64,000 nt of DNA from Hypomesus transpacificus (Eukaryota > Chordata > Actinopteri > Osmeriformes > Osmeridae): contig NC_061074.1 in assembly GCF_021917145.1 (NCBI RefSeq), positions 13,373,772-13,437,771 on the forward strand. The letters run 5' to 3'. Below the pieces are notes generated by a model. It was given only the letters and a program-made list of their open reading frames with translations. It ran no database searches and was not told where the DNA came from. The position numbers and the translations under genes are program-made. Below are positions 42,201 through 53,252 of the stretch, piece by piece. Position 1 is the first letter of the stretch. Every line of letters begins with the position of its first letter.

Positions 42201-45124
42201 CTATATCACTGCAGCAAATCCTCCCTCCCCACCCCACTCTCTCTGCCTCCCTCCATCTCTCCTGCCCCTCCCTTTGAAGTAATCTCTCCATCCATCCGTC
42301 CCTGGGCGCTTCCTCCCTCCCTCCTCCCTCCTTCGTTCCTTTGTTCCCTGGGCGTGTGAGAGGTGAGGAGAGCCTCTACCATGTCTCCACCTCTCTCTGT
42401 CTGCCTGCTGATTGCATTTGATCTGAATGGATTGTTTTCCATTTGGAAGTTATTGCCTGCCCTCGACCCCCCCCCCCCCCTGCCCCTATCCCCCCCTGCC
42501 CCTGTCCCTCTCCCCTCCTTCACCCCCTCCCCATACTGCATGTGTTTCTAGGCGGAGTGACATTTAAGGCATATAGTAGGTGTCTCAACGGTTTAAATCT
42601 GTAAGCGGATATGTTGGTATAATTCTTAGTGTCCGTCTCAAGCCACATGTTACATAGATATAGAGGAGATAAGTGCCAGACTGATCTATTTATGATATTT
42701 GGGGACGTCTATGGTTACTATCCCCCCCTCCCGCCCCCCCCTCTGTTTGGCCCCTGGGAGGTCAGATGGAGAGCACAGCCCCAGCATGCTCATCCAAACA
42801 CAGAAATACCTCCAGCTAAGTGGGCAATAAAAAAAAAGGCGAGGCAAGTGGACCATCTCCCCCACACCCTCCACCCTCCCCGCTGGTGAGCTGTTTGCTC
42901 AGGAGACCTGGGGCCCAGGTCTGTTCTCCCGAGGGTCGCGCCATGGTCTGATGCATCAGTCCTGCACATTCTCATTCTTACGTTTACATCCAGTTGGCAG
43001 TTCTATGGGCGCACGTGAAGCCCTCTGTGACATGCTTGCGTGTAAAAAGGGCTATGCAAATACATTTGATTTGATTTGATTTGATCCCGTCTTGATTACA
43101 TGATATAGCATCTTAGCGGACGCCCCAAAGACACAGCCCTGCTTCTAACCAGCCATCATGTTATTTACCCTCACGACAGAGAATACAGACCTTCTCTCCA
43201 GACCTTGGTCCAATCCTGGCCTTCATTTGACTATAACTCCCTCCTTTCTTCTCCCTGTAGATGGTCATATCTCTCAGACAGAGGCATTGATCTGTCCTGT
43301 CTGCAGCAGGAGGCGGGAGGCAGGGGAGATATTAAAACCCTGCCGACGCCTCCTGGACCTATGATATCGACTGGCCCGTCCTGTACTCAGGGCCGTGTGC
43401 TGTGGGGAGAATCATCCGGAAAGTGTATCAAACTGGCCACAAGAAGCGGCAACGACTTTGCTTGCTCCATAAGCTGGGCTGTGTAAAAGTGAACGCGGTG
43501 TTTGATCCTCCGTCCTCGAAGCCCCGTGGCTGCCGGGATGCGAGGTGGGGCCAGCAAAGCTGCCATGTTTATTAACTTTCTAATCCTGTGTGGATTAAGG
43601 CTTGGGCCTCTGACAAAGCCATCCCTCAACTGGAAGCTGATTAGAAGATGAAAAGGCATCGATTGCTGGGCCGGCGAGCCTAGAAGAGCAGTCAGGGTGT
43701 TTTGTGTGGCAGGCTGTGTGGAGGCGTTGTGTGTGTGTGTGTGTGTGTTGGTTTGCTGACTGTGTGTTGTGCTGGGTTCATATGAAAAATGGCTCAAGGA
43801 CAGGCAGCATTGATTCATTGACAGGAGAAGTAGAGCGGGTCAGAGAGACAGCTGCTGACCGTCACGCTCCCCACTGTCTCCCCATCTCTCTCTCCCTCGC
43901 ACGCCCCCCTCTCTTTCTCTCGCACGCTCCCCTCTCTCTCCCTCGCACGCTCCCCTCTCTTTCTCTCGCATGCTCCCCTCTCTCCCTTGCTTTTTCTCTC
44001 ACTCCCTTTCTCTCCCTCACACTACGTTTCTCACTCCCCTCCTCTGTTTCACCTCTTTAGCTGTCTGCCCCGTCCCCCCGTCCCACCGTCCCCACACACT
44101 TCTCTGATTGGACTCCTCTCTCTCTCTTGGCCTGTCATCTCCTATCTCTCTCTCCCTCACCCTAGCCACAGTGCTAGTTCCGTTCAGGCGGCTGTGTGTA
44201 CAGCGGTGAGTGTTTGTACCCGTGAACCAGCTGTGTTTATACTGGATGTCTTGAAGCATGAGCGGTGTAGGAGCACACACACGTGTCTGTGACACGGCCT
44301 CTGCAGTCTTCAGATGCCCCTCCCCAGCAGCACACGACGCAGGCTCTGAGTAACTGACGAGCTCTCTTCTTCTCGTGTTCCCCCCTTCAGACCTCCCCCC
44401 TCCCCCCATCCCTCCCCCAGCCGTGCTCAAGTCCCCCACGCACCCCTCCAAGGTGTCTCCAGAGGGCAGGGGGCTGCTGTCCCCCAAGACGGGCGAGGCC
44501 AGGGACAGGAGAGGGGGCTCTGGAGGATATCGACCACGAGAGGGCTCGGACCCCCGGACCAGCTCGTCAGAGCGCCGCGACGCTCAGGACAGACAGAAGA
44601 CTCCTCGCGGAGGGAAAGGGAACAAACACGAAGGAAACCATGGCAACAAGGCTCGCCCGCATCCAGGTAAATGCCCATGTGAGGTCATGTCGATGTTTTA
44701 AGTCAATAATATTGCACTTGATTGCGATGAGAGAAATTACAATGGTACTTGTTTGGCTTCTTCCGGGAATGAGTGCTGACAGAGGTCTCACTGCTCCCTC
44801 CATCGCCAGGTCCAGAAGACATCCTGCCCTACAGCCGTCCCTCCTTTCCCTCGGTGAACAACCCCCGGGGAGACCGTGAGCCCAGCTCCTCCAGCTCCAT
44901 GTCCTCCAGGGGCTCCGGGGGCCGGCGGAGAGGGGAAGGGGGCCCAGGGGGGCGCCGGAACCCAGCTGATATGGGCCTCAACACCTCTGGAGGCTTCCAG
45001 CTTGAAGAGGGAGACCTCGAGGTAAACCTCCCCTCTCTGCGCTCTAACCTTCTGTACCACGGCAGGTGATCAGGCGTCTAACCTTGTGTTTCCTGTTGGT
45101 GTTCCTCAGATGGTGGAGAGCTGA
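34368..45124 (+). CDS. robo1: Roundabout-like receptor, ten 3' exons coding the cytoplasmic tail (5' part absent)
   Basis: Robo receptors bind Slit and steer axons and migrating cells. Exons: 34368-34522, 37006-37401, 38305-38421, 39722-39866, 40116-40346, 40467-40966, 41162-41326, 44391-44666, 44810-45021 and 45110-45124. All phases agree: 2,212 nt, 736 residues, no frameshift. Diagnostic stretches are WLADTWPN and [17 protein letters not shown] (exon 1 here), [10 protein letters not shown] and CC1-type [12 protein letters not shown] (exon 2), [10 protein letters not shown], the CC2 Ena/WASP-type motif (exon 4), [15 protein letters not shown] (exon 5), [20 protein letters not shown] (exon 6), CC3-type [16 protein letters not shown] (exon 8), and [11 protein letters not shown] (exon 9). 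The motif set fits ROBO1 better than ROBO2. Fish-specific expansions include Gly/Glu (exon 2) and His/Glu (exon 6) runs. The first exon enters in phase 2, so upstream exons must exist. None encoding the Ig, FN3 or transmembrane parts is in the window. Confidence 0.93.
34540..34633 (+). repeat. (CA)n-rich tract just inside a robo1 intron
   Basis: Imperfect CA repeats start shortly after the exon donor at 34,523 and end in a clean (CA)n run at about 34,602-34,632. Confidence 0.9.
35110..35465 (+). repeat. Purine-rich GA/GGGA low-complexity region in robo1 intron
   Basis: Long stretches of GAGA, GGGAGA and GGGA units (35,155-35,222 and 35,425-35,463) cover much of this interval. It reads as a Ser/Leu/Pro-rich frame on the minus strand only because of its composition. 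Confidence 0.8.
35741..35953 (-). CDS. Candidate antisense exon, 71 codons, in a robo1 intron
   Basis: On the minus strand a TACTAG acceptor and a perfect GTAAGT donor bound a 213-nt frame with no stop, phase 0 at both ends. It begins [15 protein letters not shown] and includes [30 protein letters not shown] and [10 protein letters not shown]. Composition is ordinary for protein, unlike the low-complexity frames around it. I find a loose resemblance to human MTTP (recalled) where LMSKML precedes LILLIDHS and an amphipathic strand region. I do not claim the identity. It could be a nested antisense gene, a pseudogene, or a conserved exon of an unknown family. Confidence 0.5.
36001..36127 (-). 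pseudogene. Candidate antisense exon with a broken frame
   Basis: A good acceptor (CATTCCACAG) at 36,128 and a strong GTAAGA donor at 36,000 bound 127 nt. Protein-like text appears in more than one frame: [12 protein letters not shown], then [10 protein letters not shown], then [17 protein letters not shown], so at least two indels are needed to read through. The next candidate exon is only 47 nt away, which is short for an intron. This pattern fits a decayed exon or the same one-base errors seen in emc1. Confidence 0.3.
36216..36265 (+). repeat. (GT)n microsatellite, robo1 intron
   Basis: About 24 GT units interrupted once by AGAGA. Confidence 0.95.
36550..36629 (-). CDS. Candidate antisense exon, 26 codons
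   Basis: On the minus strand the acceptor CATCCCCAG at 36,630 opens [18 protein letters not shown], then IERDSETC, to a GTATCA donor at 36,549; the frame stays open further. It looks like an amphipathic helix. It is the most 5' of four such segments on this strand (36.6, 36.1, 35.9 and 33.9 kb). I do not recognise it with confidence. Confidence 0.3.
38268..38295 (+). repeat. C28 homopolymer in the acceptor of a robo1 exon
   Basis: Twenty-eight C residues directly precede CTCTCCGCAG, the acceptor of exon 38305-38421. It is the longest single-base run I found in the window. Confidence 0.95.
38450..39721. other. robo1 intron, no gene seen
   Basis: AT-rich sequence with a G-rich run at 38,458-38,490 and GT repeats at 39,380-39,420. 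I found no exon-like frame on either strand. Confidence 0.5.
41580..41815 (+). repeat. GT-rich minisatellite in robo1 intron
   Basis: Units containing CTTGTCTGTATGAGG followed by variable GTGTGT recur about four times between 41,625 and 41,800. They give Cys/Val/Tyr-rich frames that are not genes. Confidence 0.85.
42985..43085 (+). mobile_element. 3' tail of a fish interspersed element with (TTTGA)n end
   Basis: The sequence TGTAAAAAGGGCTATGCAAA followed by TACATTTGATTTGATTTGAT is typical of the 3' end of a common teleost retroelement. Only the terminal 100 bp or so can be recognised. It lies in the robo1 intron between 41,327 and 44,390. Confidence 0.6.
43890..44060 (+). repeat. CT-rich degenerate tandem repeat (CGCACGCTCCCCTCTCT)
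   Basis: Three to four degenerate copies of a 17-24 bp unit with CTCGCACGCTCCCCTCTC at the core, inside the large robo1 intron. Confidence 0.75.
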
Positions 45125-46340
45125 AGACCACCATAGAAGAAAAAGAAAAAGAGTTACTGTCAATATTTTTCCCAACCGAGGACCGTCGATGTTTCTCTGA
45201 CAATTTTAACACAGTATCTCATCATCAAGTCCGCTGACCAATACTCCACATCCCTAGCGTTTCTTTACATCTGAAAAACAGACCAGATGTTTTTCTAATT
45301 TACCATTTTCTATGTCCATATACAAAGAAGAAGAAGAAGAAGAAAAAAAAAGACTGGGGGAAGAATGAAACATTGTGAGGAAAGAGCTCAGTAGCTACAC
45401 TATGTTTGTGTTTTATTCCAATGCAATATGGAGTAAGAAAGTACTCCAGGTTTTCACATGACTTGGCTTCTCTCGACAAGGTCTGGAGAGCCCATGCAGT
45501 CAAGGGTCACTGCTATAGAGAGCTACAAGCAGGAAGGGAGAGTGTTGTAAATACGTGTAAACATGATGATGTTCTTTTGTTTTGTTCACCCATAGTGGTA
45601 CTACAAATTTGTCCTCCTTGTTTTATTTTGCTAATAATAATTTTATTATGCCAGTAAATATATTTTATCGTCTCCATTCATGTTGTAAATTGCTATATTA
45701 TTTAGCCACCCCTAGAAAGTGCCACTTTTGGGATTCTTTTTTTTTTTTTGTAATGCACTGTTCTGTTTTTTTTGTCTCAATGTTTGTTGTTTTACTTTGG
45801 TTTTAAAAGCACAATCACTAAACTTTATTTTAAACCATTTTATCTATTAACCTTTTTGTCTTACTGGCGTGAATACAGGTATGACAAAAGAGTCTTGTTA
45901 ATCCTGATGAAGATGATGTAGTTAAGGAGATAAGCTGTTCATGATGGGCTTGTTTGGAAAGGAAACTCTCAGCGTTGTCTTGGTCTCCCTTAGTTCCAGT
46001 GACAACTTCTAAGAGGGAAACGGCAAATGTGGGTCATATAGCAGCAATGTACCCGGCTGTTTGAATTGACCATAGTTCCAGCCATTGCACATTAATTCAG
46101 ATGGTTACATTGTCTACTAATGCACTTAAAAGAATGTAACATACTAGTTCTAGATGTCACCTTGGTGATCATGAGAGGCCGTGATTGGACGAGGAGAGTC
46201 TCCTTTCCGGGAGAGGAGAGAGGTGTTTGAACCCCTCCCTGAGAAGAAGGGGTCTGTTGTTTATTCATAGGACATCTGCAAACATTTGTTTCGTAAAGCA
46301 AAAAAACGCAAAAGAACACAAAAAAATGACGAATAAAAAA
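45125..46340 (+). other. robo1: Presumed robo1 3' UTR, candidate AATAAA at 46332-46337
   Basis: AT-rich sequence follows the robo1 stop codon. I see no AATAAA until 46,332-46,337; ATTAAA variants occur near 46,526 and 46,562, and another AATAAA near 47,348, so the transcript end is uncertain. A GAA-rich run lies at 45,327-45,352. No coding frame is present. Confidence 0.5.
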
Positions 46341-47086
46341 AAATGTTCAAACTACAAGCTTCTTTTTCTGTCTTTCTTGTGGTTATCAGATGCAGAGTGC
46401 ACAGAGCTACAAGGTTTACAACAAACTCTGACTTCCATTATCTATTATACTTGGAAGATCAATGAGAACTTCCTGCCTGTCTGCCGGTGCTGAATAGATG
46501 TTATTCAGTTACTAACTAACTAGTATTAAAGTTACTCTTTTTGAATCTAGGTTTGATGTACTGGTATTAAACATAAAATAAGCCAAACCTTGAATTTTTT
46601 AGGCAACATTCAGACATTCATACTGCTGAATATATATATATGTTTTTTTTTTTAATTTACCTCTCACTCCAACATTGTGTTCCATCATGGAAACGTCTCT
46701 AAATAGAAGACAAAACATCATAAATGTTTACGGAGATACAACACACTATTTGTCAAAGTAATAGAAGAGGAATATTCTGACAGACGACATTGCTTTTATT
46801 GACATTTTATCAGAGCTGTAATGGAAAAGCATTGCCACCATAAACCTCAATGTCAAAGCATCTATCACATATTAATTTGAAATCCATTTGGGCCATGCTT
46901 TCCTCGAAAGGCCACTGTGAATGCTGTGTTAACATGACTGCTAAGGTGGCTGTAGATATTACTGCTCAAATTTTAATTCTGTCATTAATAGCTTTAAATG
47001 TAAACAGTAGGAGTGGGAATCTTTTGTTACCTCACGATTCGTGTGACAGGAAAAGAATGGAGAGAGAGGAAGACATACAGAAAAGG

Positions 47087-47176
47087 GCGATGGCTGGATT
47101 AGAACCCAGGCTGCTGCAGTACTGCCTCAGCTTTCAGAGCATACACACTAACCCAGTGAGCTAACAGGGAAGCCCT
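47087..47176 (-). mobile_element. tRNA-derived SINE-like element
   Basis: On the minus strand the segment reads like a tRNA body: an A-box-like TTAGCTCACTGGGTTAGTG and a B-box GGTTCTAATCC, about 45 nt apart with a long variable part. The acceptor stem is not intact, so I take it as a SINE head or tRNA relic. Confidence 0.55.
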
Positions 47177-47265
47177 ACTTGATCTTGTTTTCTGACACCC
47201 CAAGTCTGCAGGTTGTTACAACTAGATAGTTCAATGTCAAATGTAAATGTTGAGTGGAATATTAC

Positions 47266-47340
47266 GATCCCTGATAGCTTAGTGGTTAAGGATGTGAGCT
47301 ACTGTGTGAGGGGTCTTATGTTCAAATCTGGTAAAGGATC
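47266..47340 (+). mobile_element. tRNA-derived SINE-like element, opposite orientation
   Basis: An A-box-like TAGCTTAGTGGTTAAGG and a B-box-like TGTTCAAATCTGG lie within 75 nt bounded by GATCC and GGATC, which could pair as a short acceptor stem. The T-stem pairing is poor, so a working tRNA is unlikely. It lies 90 bp from the inverted relative at 47,087-47,176. Confidence 0.5.
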
Positions 47341-50300
47341 TTCTTATAAATAAACGTTTGTTTCCCCCACCCCTAGTAAACAGTGTCACATAGTACTGTC
47401 TACCGTTCTTATTTGAAGAAAAGTGCCAAAGTAAATAAAAACAAAGATAATTCGATCAAATGTGATCATTAATACTGATTATATTTTGCTTTTAACATCA
47501 GTGGATTACAGTTACATGAGTCTTTAAATCTATATGTTCCCTATAGCCTGCTGTAGCAGATGGTGTATGAAAGCAAGTCCATAAAGATGAGAGGTGGTGG
47601 TGTGACTGCAGCGTGACTCCAGATAGAGATGGGGTCTAATTGGAGAGCAGGGGACATTTGTTCCAGTTTATTAGTCTTCTTCCTGCCTAGTCCTTCTGCT
47701 GTTCCACAGCCGTAAGCTCACCTATGGGACTACCTACCTCAGGAAAGCTTCTCTCCCTGTCTGGCCTTAGTTAAACACTATTCACAATCAAGAGAAATAG
47801 AGCCTGCCCTCTCCTCTTCCTCCTCTCCCTCAGGGTTTCATGGAATTGGAACAGAAGTTCCTGTTTTCTCAAGCTAATGACTTGAGCCCCCCCCTCCCCT
47901 CCCCTCCCTCCTCAGTTGGTCAGGTCTCCTGAGGCCCTCTTAGACCCCACACTCAGATCCATCAGAAGGATTGAGGTTCTAACGCTGCTCCCTGCAGACT
48001 TGGTCCACATAGCCTACAGTCTTCAGGATGTAAATCTGCATGTTTGTATTGTAAAGCAGCCGGGAGCAATATCAATACTAAATCACGAAATGCCTCCAAA
48101 CACCCTCAAATGCCTTACCTATTTGTGGTCAATATTTCACAAACAGCTGTCTGTAAACAACACTAACCCACATCTGAGACATGGTAGTGAAACACATCTG
48201 TATTAGATCCCATGTACCTGTGGTTTGAAAGATTCTATCCCAGCCCTCCTCTCCTCTCTCCCAGGCTTAGCCGCACGCCCCTCCTCCTCCCCTCCCCCAG
48301 GTGTTGTCTAATGAGCACCTTGCTAAACGAGAACAAATCTGGAGCAGCCCCTCTGCCTCCATCCATCACCCTAACGAGCCAAGGTGTGTCCCCGCCTTAC
48401 AATGAGATGCAGGTGATTAAGGACATTAGGCAGATATGCAGCCAGTCCAGGTTAGTCTCCCTACCCCCCTGTCATGAATATTCAGCAGGCTATGGAGAGG
48501 AGGCAGGTTTGGGACACATGCGGTGGGTCTGTATTCGGTACCTGAAGCTTCCTTTATCAAACAGCAGGTGGATGGGACTCACCAAACCCATTCATCTACA
48601 CTGTGACTGACATGGGAGCCAGACAGTCTCCTCTTTCCTTCACTTCGAACATTCGTTTCACATGAAAGTTGACTCTTTGTTGCTCCCAGCTATTTTCCAT
48701 GGATGGCAACCTCATTTTCTTTGTGTAAATTCAGACAACTGCTCTGTTTTCGTATCTGCACTGGTTCATTAACCTCCTTCCCGATCCAGAGAGTAATTAA
48801 GCGAACAGCTGTACGCTGTCTGACTCATCCTCCTGCTGCTGTGGCCATCCCATCACCACCAGGATGCCAGCAAGGAATCCATCTCAGGTGAACACTGTTT
48901 AGACAGCTAAAGCCTCCCTTCCACCATCAAAACACAGCTGCAAGCCAGCCTTTGGCTCTTCGAGCTAATCAATCAAAACTCATTGAGTATTAGTCCGTCC
49001 ACAAAGCTGTCCTTTCAACAAGTTTTTTTTATGGATTCAGCCTCTTGAAAAATGTTGAGTTCATTTCTGAAAGTGTGCTTGGAGCAGTGCTTTAACAAGA
49101 TGGCTGTCAGCAGCCTGCTTCATCTGTATATGGGAGGGGAGTATCTGGTAGAGAGCCAGCCCTGACTTATTTTAATAACTGTGAAGTAATCCAGGTGATT
49201 TGCACATCCATTTGTCACTTAGCCAGTCATTCTAACCATCCTTATTTAGTGCCTACCAGGTCCGCACAATTAACCCAGTGGAATATAGCCGGGCCTGGAC
49301 TGGACTGGCGCGTTCCGCAGAATCCTCCTTTAGCTATTTATCTGCAACGCCCCAGTTTCCCAGGCTGACGTCATCCTTGCTACCTCTAAACCTTATGAGT
49401 CATGGACACAGTCTCCATCTATATTCTTATTACACTCATTGATTATGTTGTAAAACTGCCTCCTCTGCTCCGCCTGGGCATCGCGTGGAAGAATCTCTCA
49501 GATTCGCTGTTGAGAGGGCATGGCCTTTACAGGTCAGAGGTCCGAAGGTTGTGCTGTCCTTTTGTTAAGCAGACTTTTCCATAACTGTTATCGTTGCTTT
49601 GTGTATAGAGAGAAGGACATCATTGGGGTTCATCCTTTGAATAAAAATCCCATTCAGTTGTGTGCTTCAGTCTGTGCAGAAGCACAGTGTAAGGATGTCG
49701 ATAAAAGATTCAGCTGCCGGAACGAAATGACCCTTGACCCCAACATACTCCTCCTCAAGGACAAGAATGTCCAATGAAAACACACAATCAAGCCTTTGAA
49801 AAGGGTGTGTTTCTGTAATATTGTCAAACATGCCTGGAGAAACCCTGACACGGCAATCACAGCAATGCAACACAAGGAGAGACAAAGGTCGTTAAGGGCC
49901 GGGTGCTCAGCGTGGGATCATAATAGCCCTAAATGAGGCTGTTTTCTTAGTCAACTCGTCCGGGGAGCGGCGGCTGTTTGAACAGTGCGTTCTCCGTAGG
50001 CATTGATGGATGGGCCCTGAGACAGGGGTGAGGTGGCAGCAGAGGTGGTCGAGGTTTAGGGAAGGAACAGTCTGCCTGGCTAGATGGCTGATTGGCTGGT
50101 TGAGAAGGAAGCCAGGCTGGCTGGCTGTTAATGTTCTGTTTAGGTTTTTGGCTGGATATTCTCTCCTGCAGAGAAGATGGCTTCCGTTGTTATTCCTAGT
50201 GTCATTTTAGCTCTACATGTTTTTACAGCACATCCATTTGGCCCTTTCTAATTGTGACCTACTTCAGAGTTGTAGGAACGTTTTTTTCTTCATTTATCCT

Positions 50301-51320
50301 CTACTTTGATGTGTCTGTGAGCTCCAGACAATGACAGTAATGTGAAGGATACTGATAATTGCTTGGGACAGGACAACACCATATGAATGGCTTAAAGATG
50401 TGCCTTATTGGACCGGAGTGCATCTCCAGACCGTGTTCAGTGCTTGTTCTATCGATTATAATTTCCCCCCCCCCTCAAAAAAGACTAATGAGTTCTGAGA
50501 TTTCCACTAGAAAGGTTAATACAATATTGAAATGTCAGGAGATTAATGATATTGTTCTCCCTCCCTCTTGCTCCTGCAGAAGAGGGTGACAAATGTCTTG
50601 CCCTTTTCACTCGGTTCCTCCCCATTTGTGATCTCTCTCTTTTTCTCCTTCTTTCCCCCTCTCCTACTCCTCCATCTTTCTTCTTCTCTGCCCCTGTCCC
50701 TCTCTGTTTAACTCCCGGACTCTCTCAGCTCTCTGTCATCTCGCCTCTTTCTCCATCTTGGTTCTCTTCCACCCACAGAGTAGTCTACAGAGAGCAGCCT
50801 TCAGCTCCAAGAGAAGACTGAGGACAGCGGCACAGGGAGGGAGAGGAGAGGGCTCTGGTGGGTTTGTGTCAGGAGATGAATCCCATGGATCCATCTTCAT
50901 AAGAAAGACGTGCAACGTACGCGAGCGCAAGGAAGCCCACCTGTCTGAGATCTGGGGATGTTTTCTCCATGTTTTGGTCTCACCCGTCATTGATGGTTCA
51001 TATCAAGGACATCGATCAAGGAGATCATTTTGTGGAGGGAGAGCTTTGCTTCGGGTTGTTTCAATTTTTAAGGTTGCATTTCGGAATCAGATCCTCGGTC
51101 CAGGTTTGAACTGGAGCAGTAGGAAAATGGAACTCCATCCAACCATGATTCCATCCTACTGTTATTCCATCCTACCGTGGCAAAAACTCCCAAGTTGTAA
51201 TCAACTCTGCATAATTGGAGTGATTTCCTGTCTTGCTGTATATTTCAATCCATCTGTATAATTAGGCTGAATGAAAGTCTTTGTCAGATGATGCAAGGAG
51301 GGAGAGGGTGACAACGGAGG
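47341..51320. other. Gene-poor interval downstream of robo1
   Basis: I found short open frames only, none bounded by convincing splice sites or resembling known proteins. Sequence complexity is normal in 47.9-50.4 kb, so unrecognised conserved non-coding elements are possible, but I cannot show any from one sequence. Confidence 0.4.
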
Positions 51321-51324
51321 ATCC

Positions 51325-51446
51325 GCCCCCTCCCCACCCCTCCCCACCCCTCCCACCCCTCCCCACCCCTCCCCACCCCTCCCCACCCCTCCCACCCCTC
51401 CCCACCCCTCCCCACCCCTCCCCACCCCTCCCCACCCCTCCCCATT
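51325..51446 (+). repeat. 10-bp CCCCTCCCCA minisatellite, G-rich on the minus strand
   Basis: About 11-12 copies of CCCCTCCCCA, some one base short. On the minus strand it is GGGG tracts separated by one or two bases, which is a strong G-quadruplex pattern. Frames through it give Gly/Trp or Pro/His runs that are not genes. Confidence 0.95.
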
Positions 51447-51537
51447 CCCACTCTCCCTGCACCACACACAATTACACACCAGCTTGAGAGAATGAGGAAA
51501 TTACCTCTTTTGTCATCCAGTTTTACTCGGGGGGTGG

Positions 51538-51561
51538 GGAGGGGGGGGGGGGGGGGGGGGC
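51538..51561 (+). repeat. G-run after GGGGTGGGGAGG
   Basis: A long G homopolymer about 90 bp from the C-rich minisatellite. Its exact length is not reliable. Confidence 0.85.
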
Positions 51562-52458
51562 AGACCCACAAAGCGCTATCAACTGTAGCTAAACGTCAAC
51601 AATAATTAATGCATCACTGTGGGCTGTGCTTCTCGATACCCCCGTGTTTATTCCAATGTGAGACATTAGACAATTACCTGCATTTGGTCCTAAGCGAATG
51701 CATTCCACTGAGCTGCACTGACCTGGGATCAGCATGGAAGGGGCTGGAGGGAGAGGAGGTCTCTTTGGAAGCTGCGCTCCAGTCCTGGGGTCGGGTGAAC
51801 CCTGGGTGAGTGGAAAGACGAGCATCAAGCTAATCATTTCTCTGTGTAGAGGTGTATTGTGTCCTGCCAGCCCAGAGCGACAAAAGGTTGTTACCGAACC
51901 ATGTCAATGAACCCGTTTTCTTTGTGACCCTGGCCAATAACCTTAGACTTCCTGCTACCATGTGATAACTTCCTGCCCCCAAGCACTGTTAGGATAAACC
52001 ACATTCATTTTCCACTGTTATTTAGACAGGTTCAGCTGTACTGTATGTTACAGACTCCAAAAACAAACGTAGCCCACCACAGCAAGCATACATGTTGTTG
52101 TATAGTGTGTGACTGAGGGTTATCAGGCGTATTTCTTTTGCAGATGTGTGTTTGTATGGCTGTGTGTCTGGTGTCCTTGTGGCGGGGGCTGTTAGCCTGA
52201 CCTGTGTCCATCTCATTTCCTCCCCTCATCCATCCTGGGGAGACAGCTGCTCGCTCCGCCCCCCCCCCCCCCCTCCCCCCCGCGCTTCCCCCCCATCTGA
52301 AAACGCTCTGCACGCCTCACTCAAATCACTTCTCCCACGCTGGAAATGAATAATGTTGTCTGACCTGTGTTGTAACTAATACAAGCTTTACATTGGCAAA
52401 ACAAAAACAATCGCTTTATTGTTTATGTAAATAAGGTCGAAGAAAAGTATGTCATTTT

Positions 52459-52469
<11 letters not shown>

Positions 52470-52500
<31 letters not shown>
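52470..52500 (+). repeat. (CT)n microsatellite
   Basis: A clean CT run of about 15 units. Confidence 0.9.
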
Positions 52501-52502
<2 letters not shown>

Positions 52503-52849
52503 CCTCCATCTGCCTCCCTACCTCCTCCTCTCACTTTTCCTCAGCTGTAAGCGGTGTGTTCATCTTCATTTGTTCCTCCATCTCTGTGGTCTTCCTCCCC
52601 TAGCAGCCCAGACATCAATCCTCTCTTCCCCTCCAGCTCTGGGACGATGCTTACCCTGCAGTCCACTCCTTATTTCCTCCTGCCTGAGGCCGGCCACTAG
52701 CTTCACTGACCCCTCCCTCCCCAACTCTGTATCACCCCCTCCCTGCTAATTTCAGAGCACTCACCTTTATCCTAGCGGCGTGTTTTTGACAGCCAATTTA
52801 GACAGTGGCAGGGAGCATCTATCTCCTGTGAGTCAGAGTGTTTCTCCGC

Positions 52850-53252
52850 TGGATCCTGCAGGCTCCAGGAGCAGAGTGTAGCTCGTTGGATCCTGCAGGC
52901 TCCAGGAGCAGAGTGTGGCTCGTTGGATCCTGCAGGCTCCAGGAGCAGAGTGTGGCTCGCTGGATCCTGCAGGCTCCAGGAGTAGAGTGTGGCTCGCTGG
53001 ATCCTGCAGACTCCAGGAGCAGAGTGTGGCTCGCTGGATCCTGCAGGCTACAGAAGCAGAATGTGGCTCGCTGGATCCTGCAGACTCCAGGAGCAGAGTG
53101 TGGCTCGCTGGATCCTGCAGGCTCCAGGAGCAGAGTGTGGCTCGCTGGATCGTGCAGGCTCCAGGAGCAGAGTGTGGCTCGCTGGATCCAGCAGGCTCCA
53201 GGAGCAGAGTGTGGCTCGCTGGATCCTGCAGGCTCCAGGAGCAGAGTGTGCT
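52850..53252 (+). repeat. 37-bp minisatellite, about 11 copies
   Basis: The unit contains GGATCCTGCAGGCTCCAGG followed by AGCAGAGTGTGGCTCGCT, 37 bp in all. Copies differ by one to three substitutions. Because 37 is one more than a multiple of three, each forward frame cycles through all three phases. All three + frames stay open across the array, producing 107-156 codon reading frames. No start context or homology supports a gene. Confidence 0.95.

Noticed and set aside
47266..47340. Functional tRNA gene
   Set aside because: A- and B-box-like motifs and a short terminal stem exist, but the T-stem and anticodon arm do not pair well. A SINE or relic is likelier.
50546..51261. Open frames including a 167-codon + frame
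   Set aside because: An AG and plausible text near 50,780-50,940 suggested an exon, but there is no good donor and no recognisable family.
52850..53252. Regularly spaced repeat considered as a CRISPR array
   Set aside because: The units are contiguous with no unique spacers and the genome is vertebrate. It is a minisatellite.
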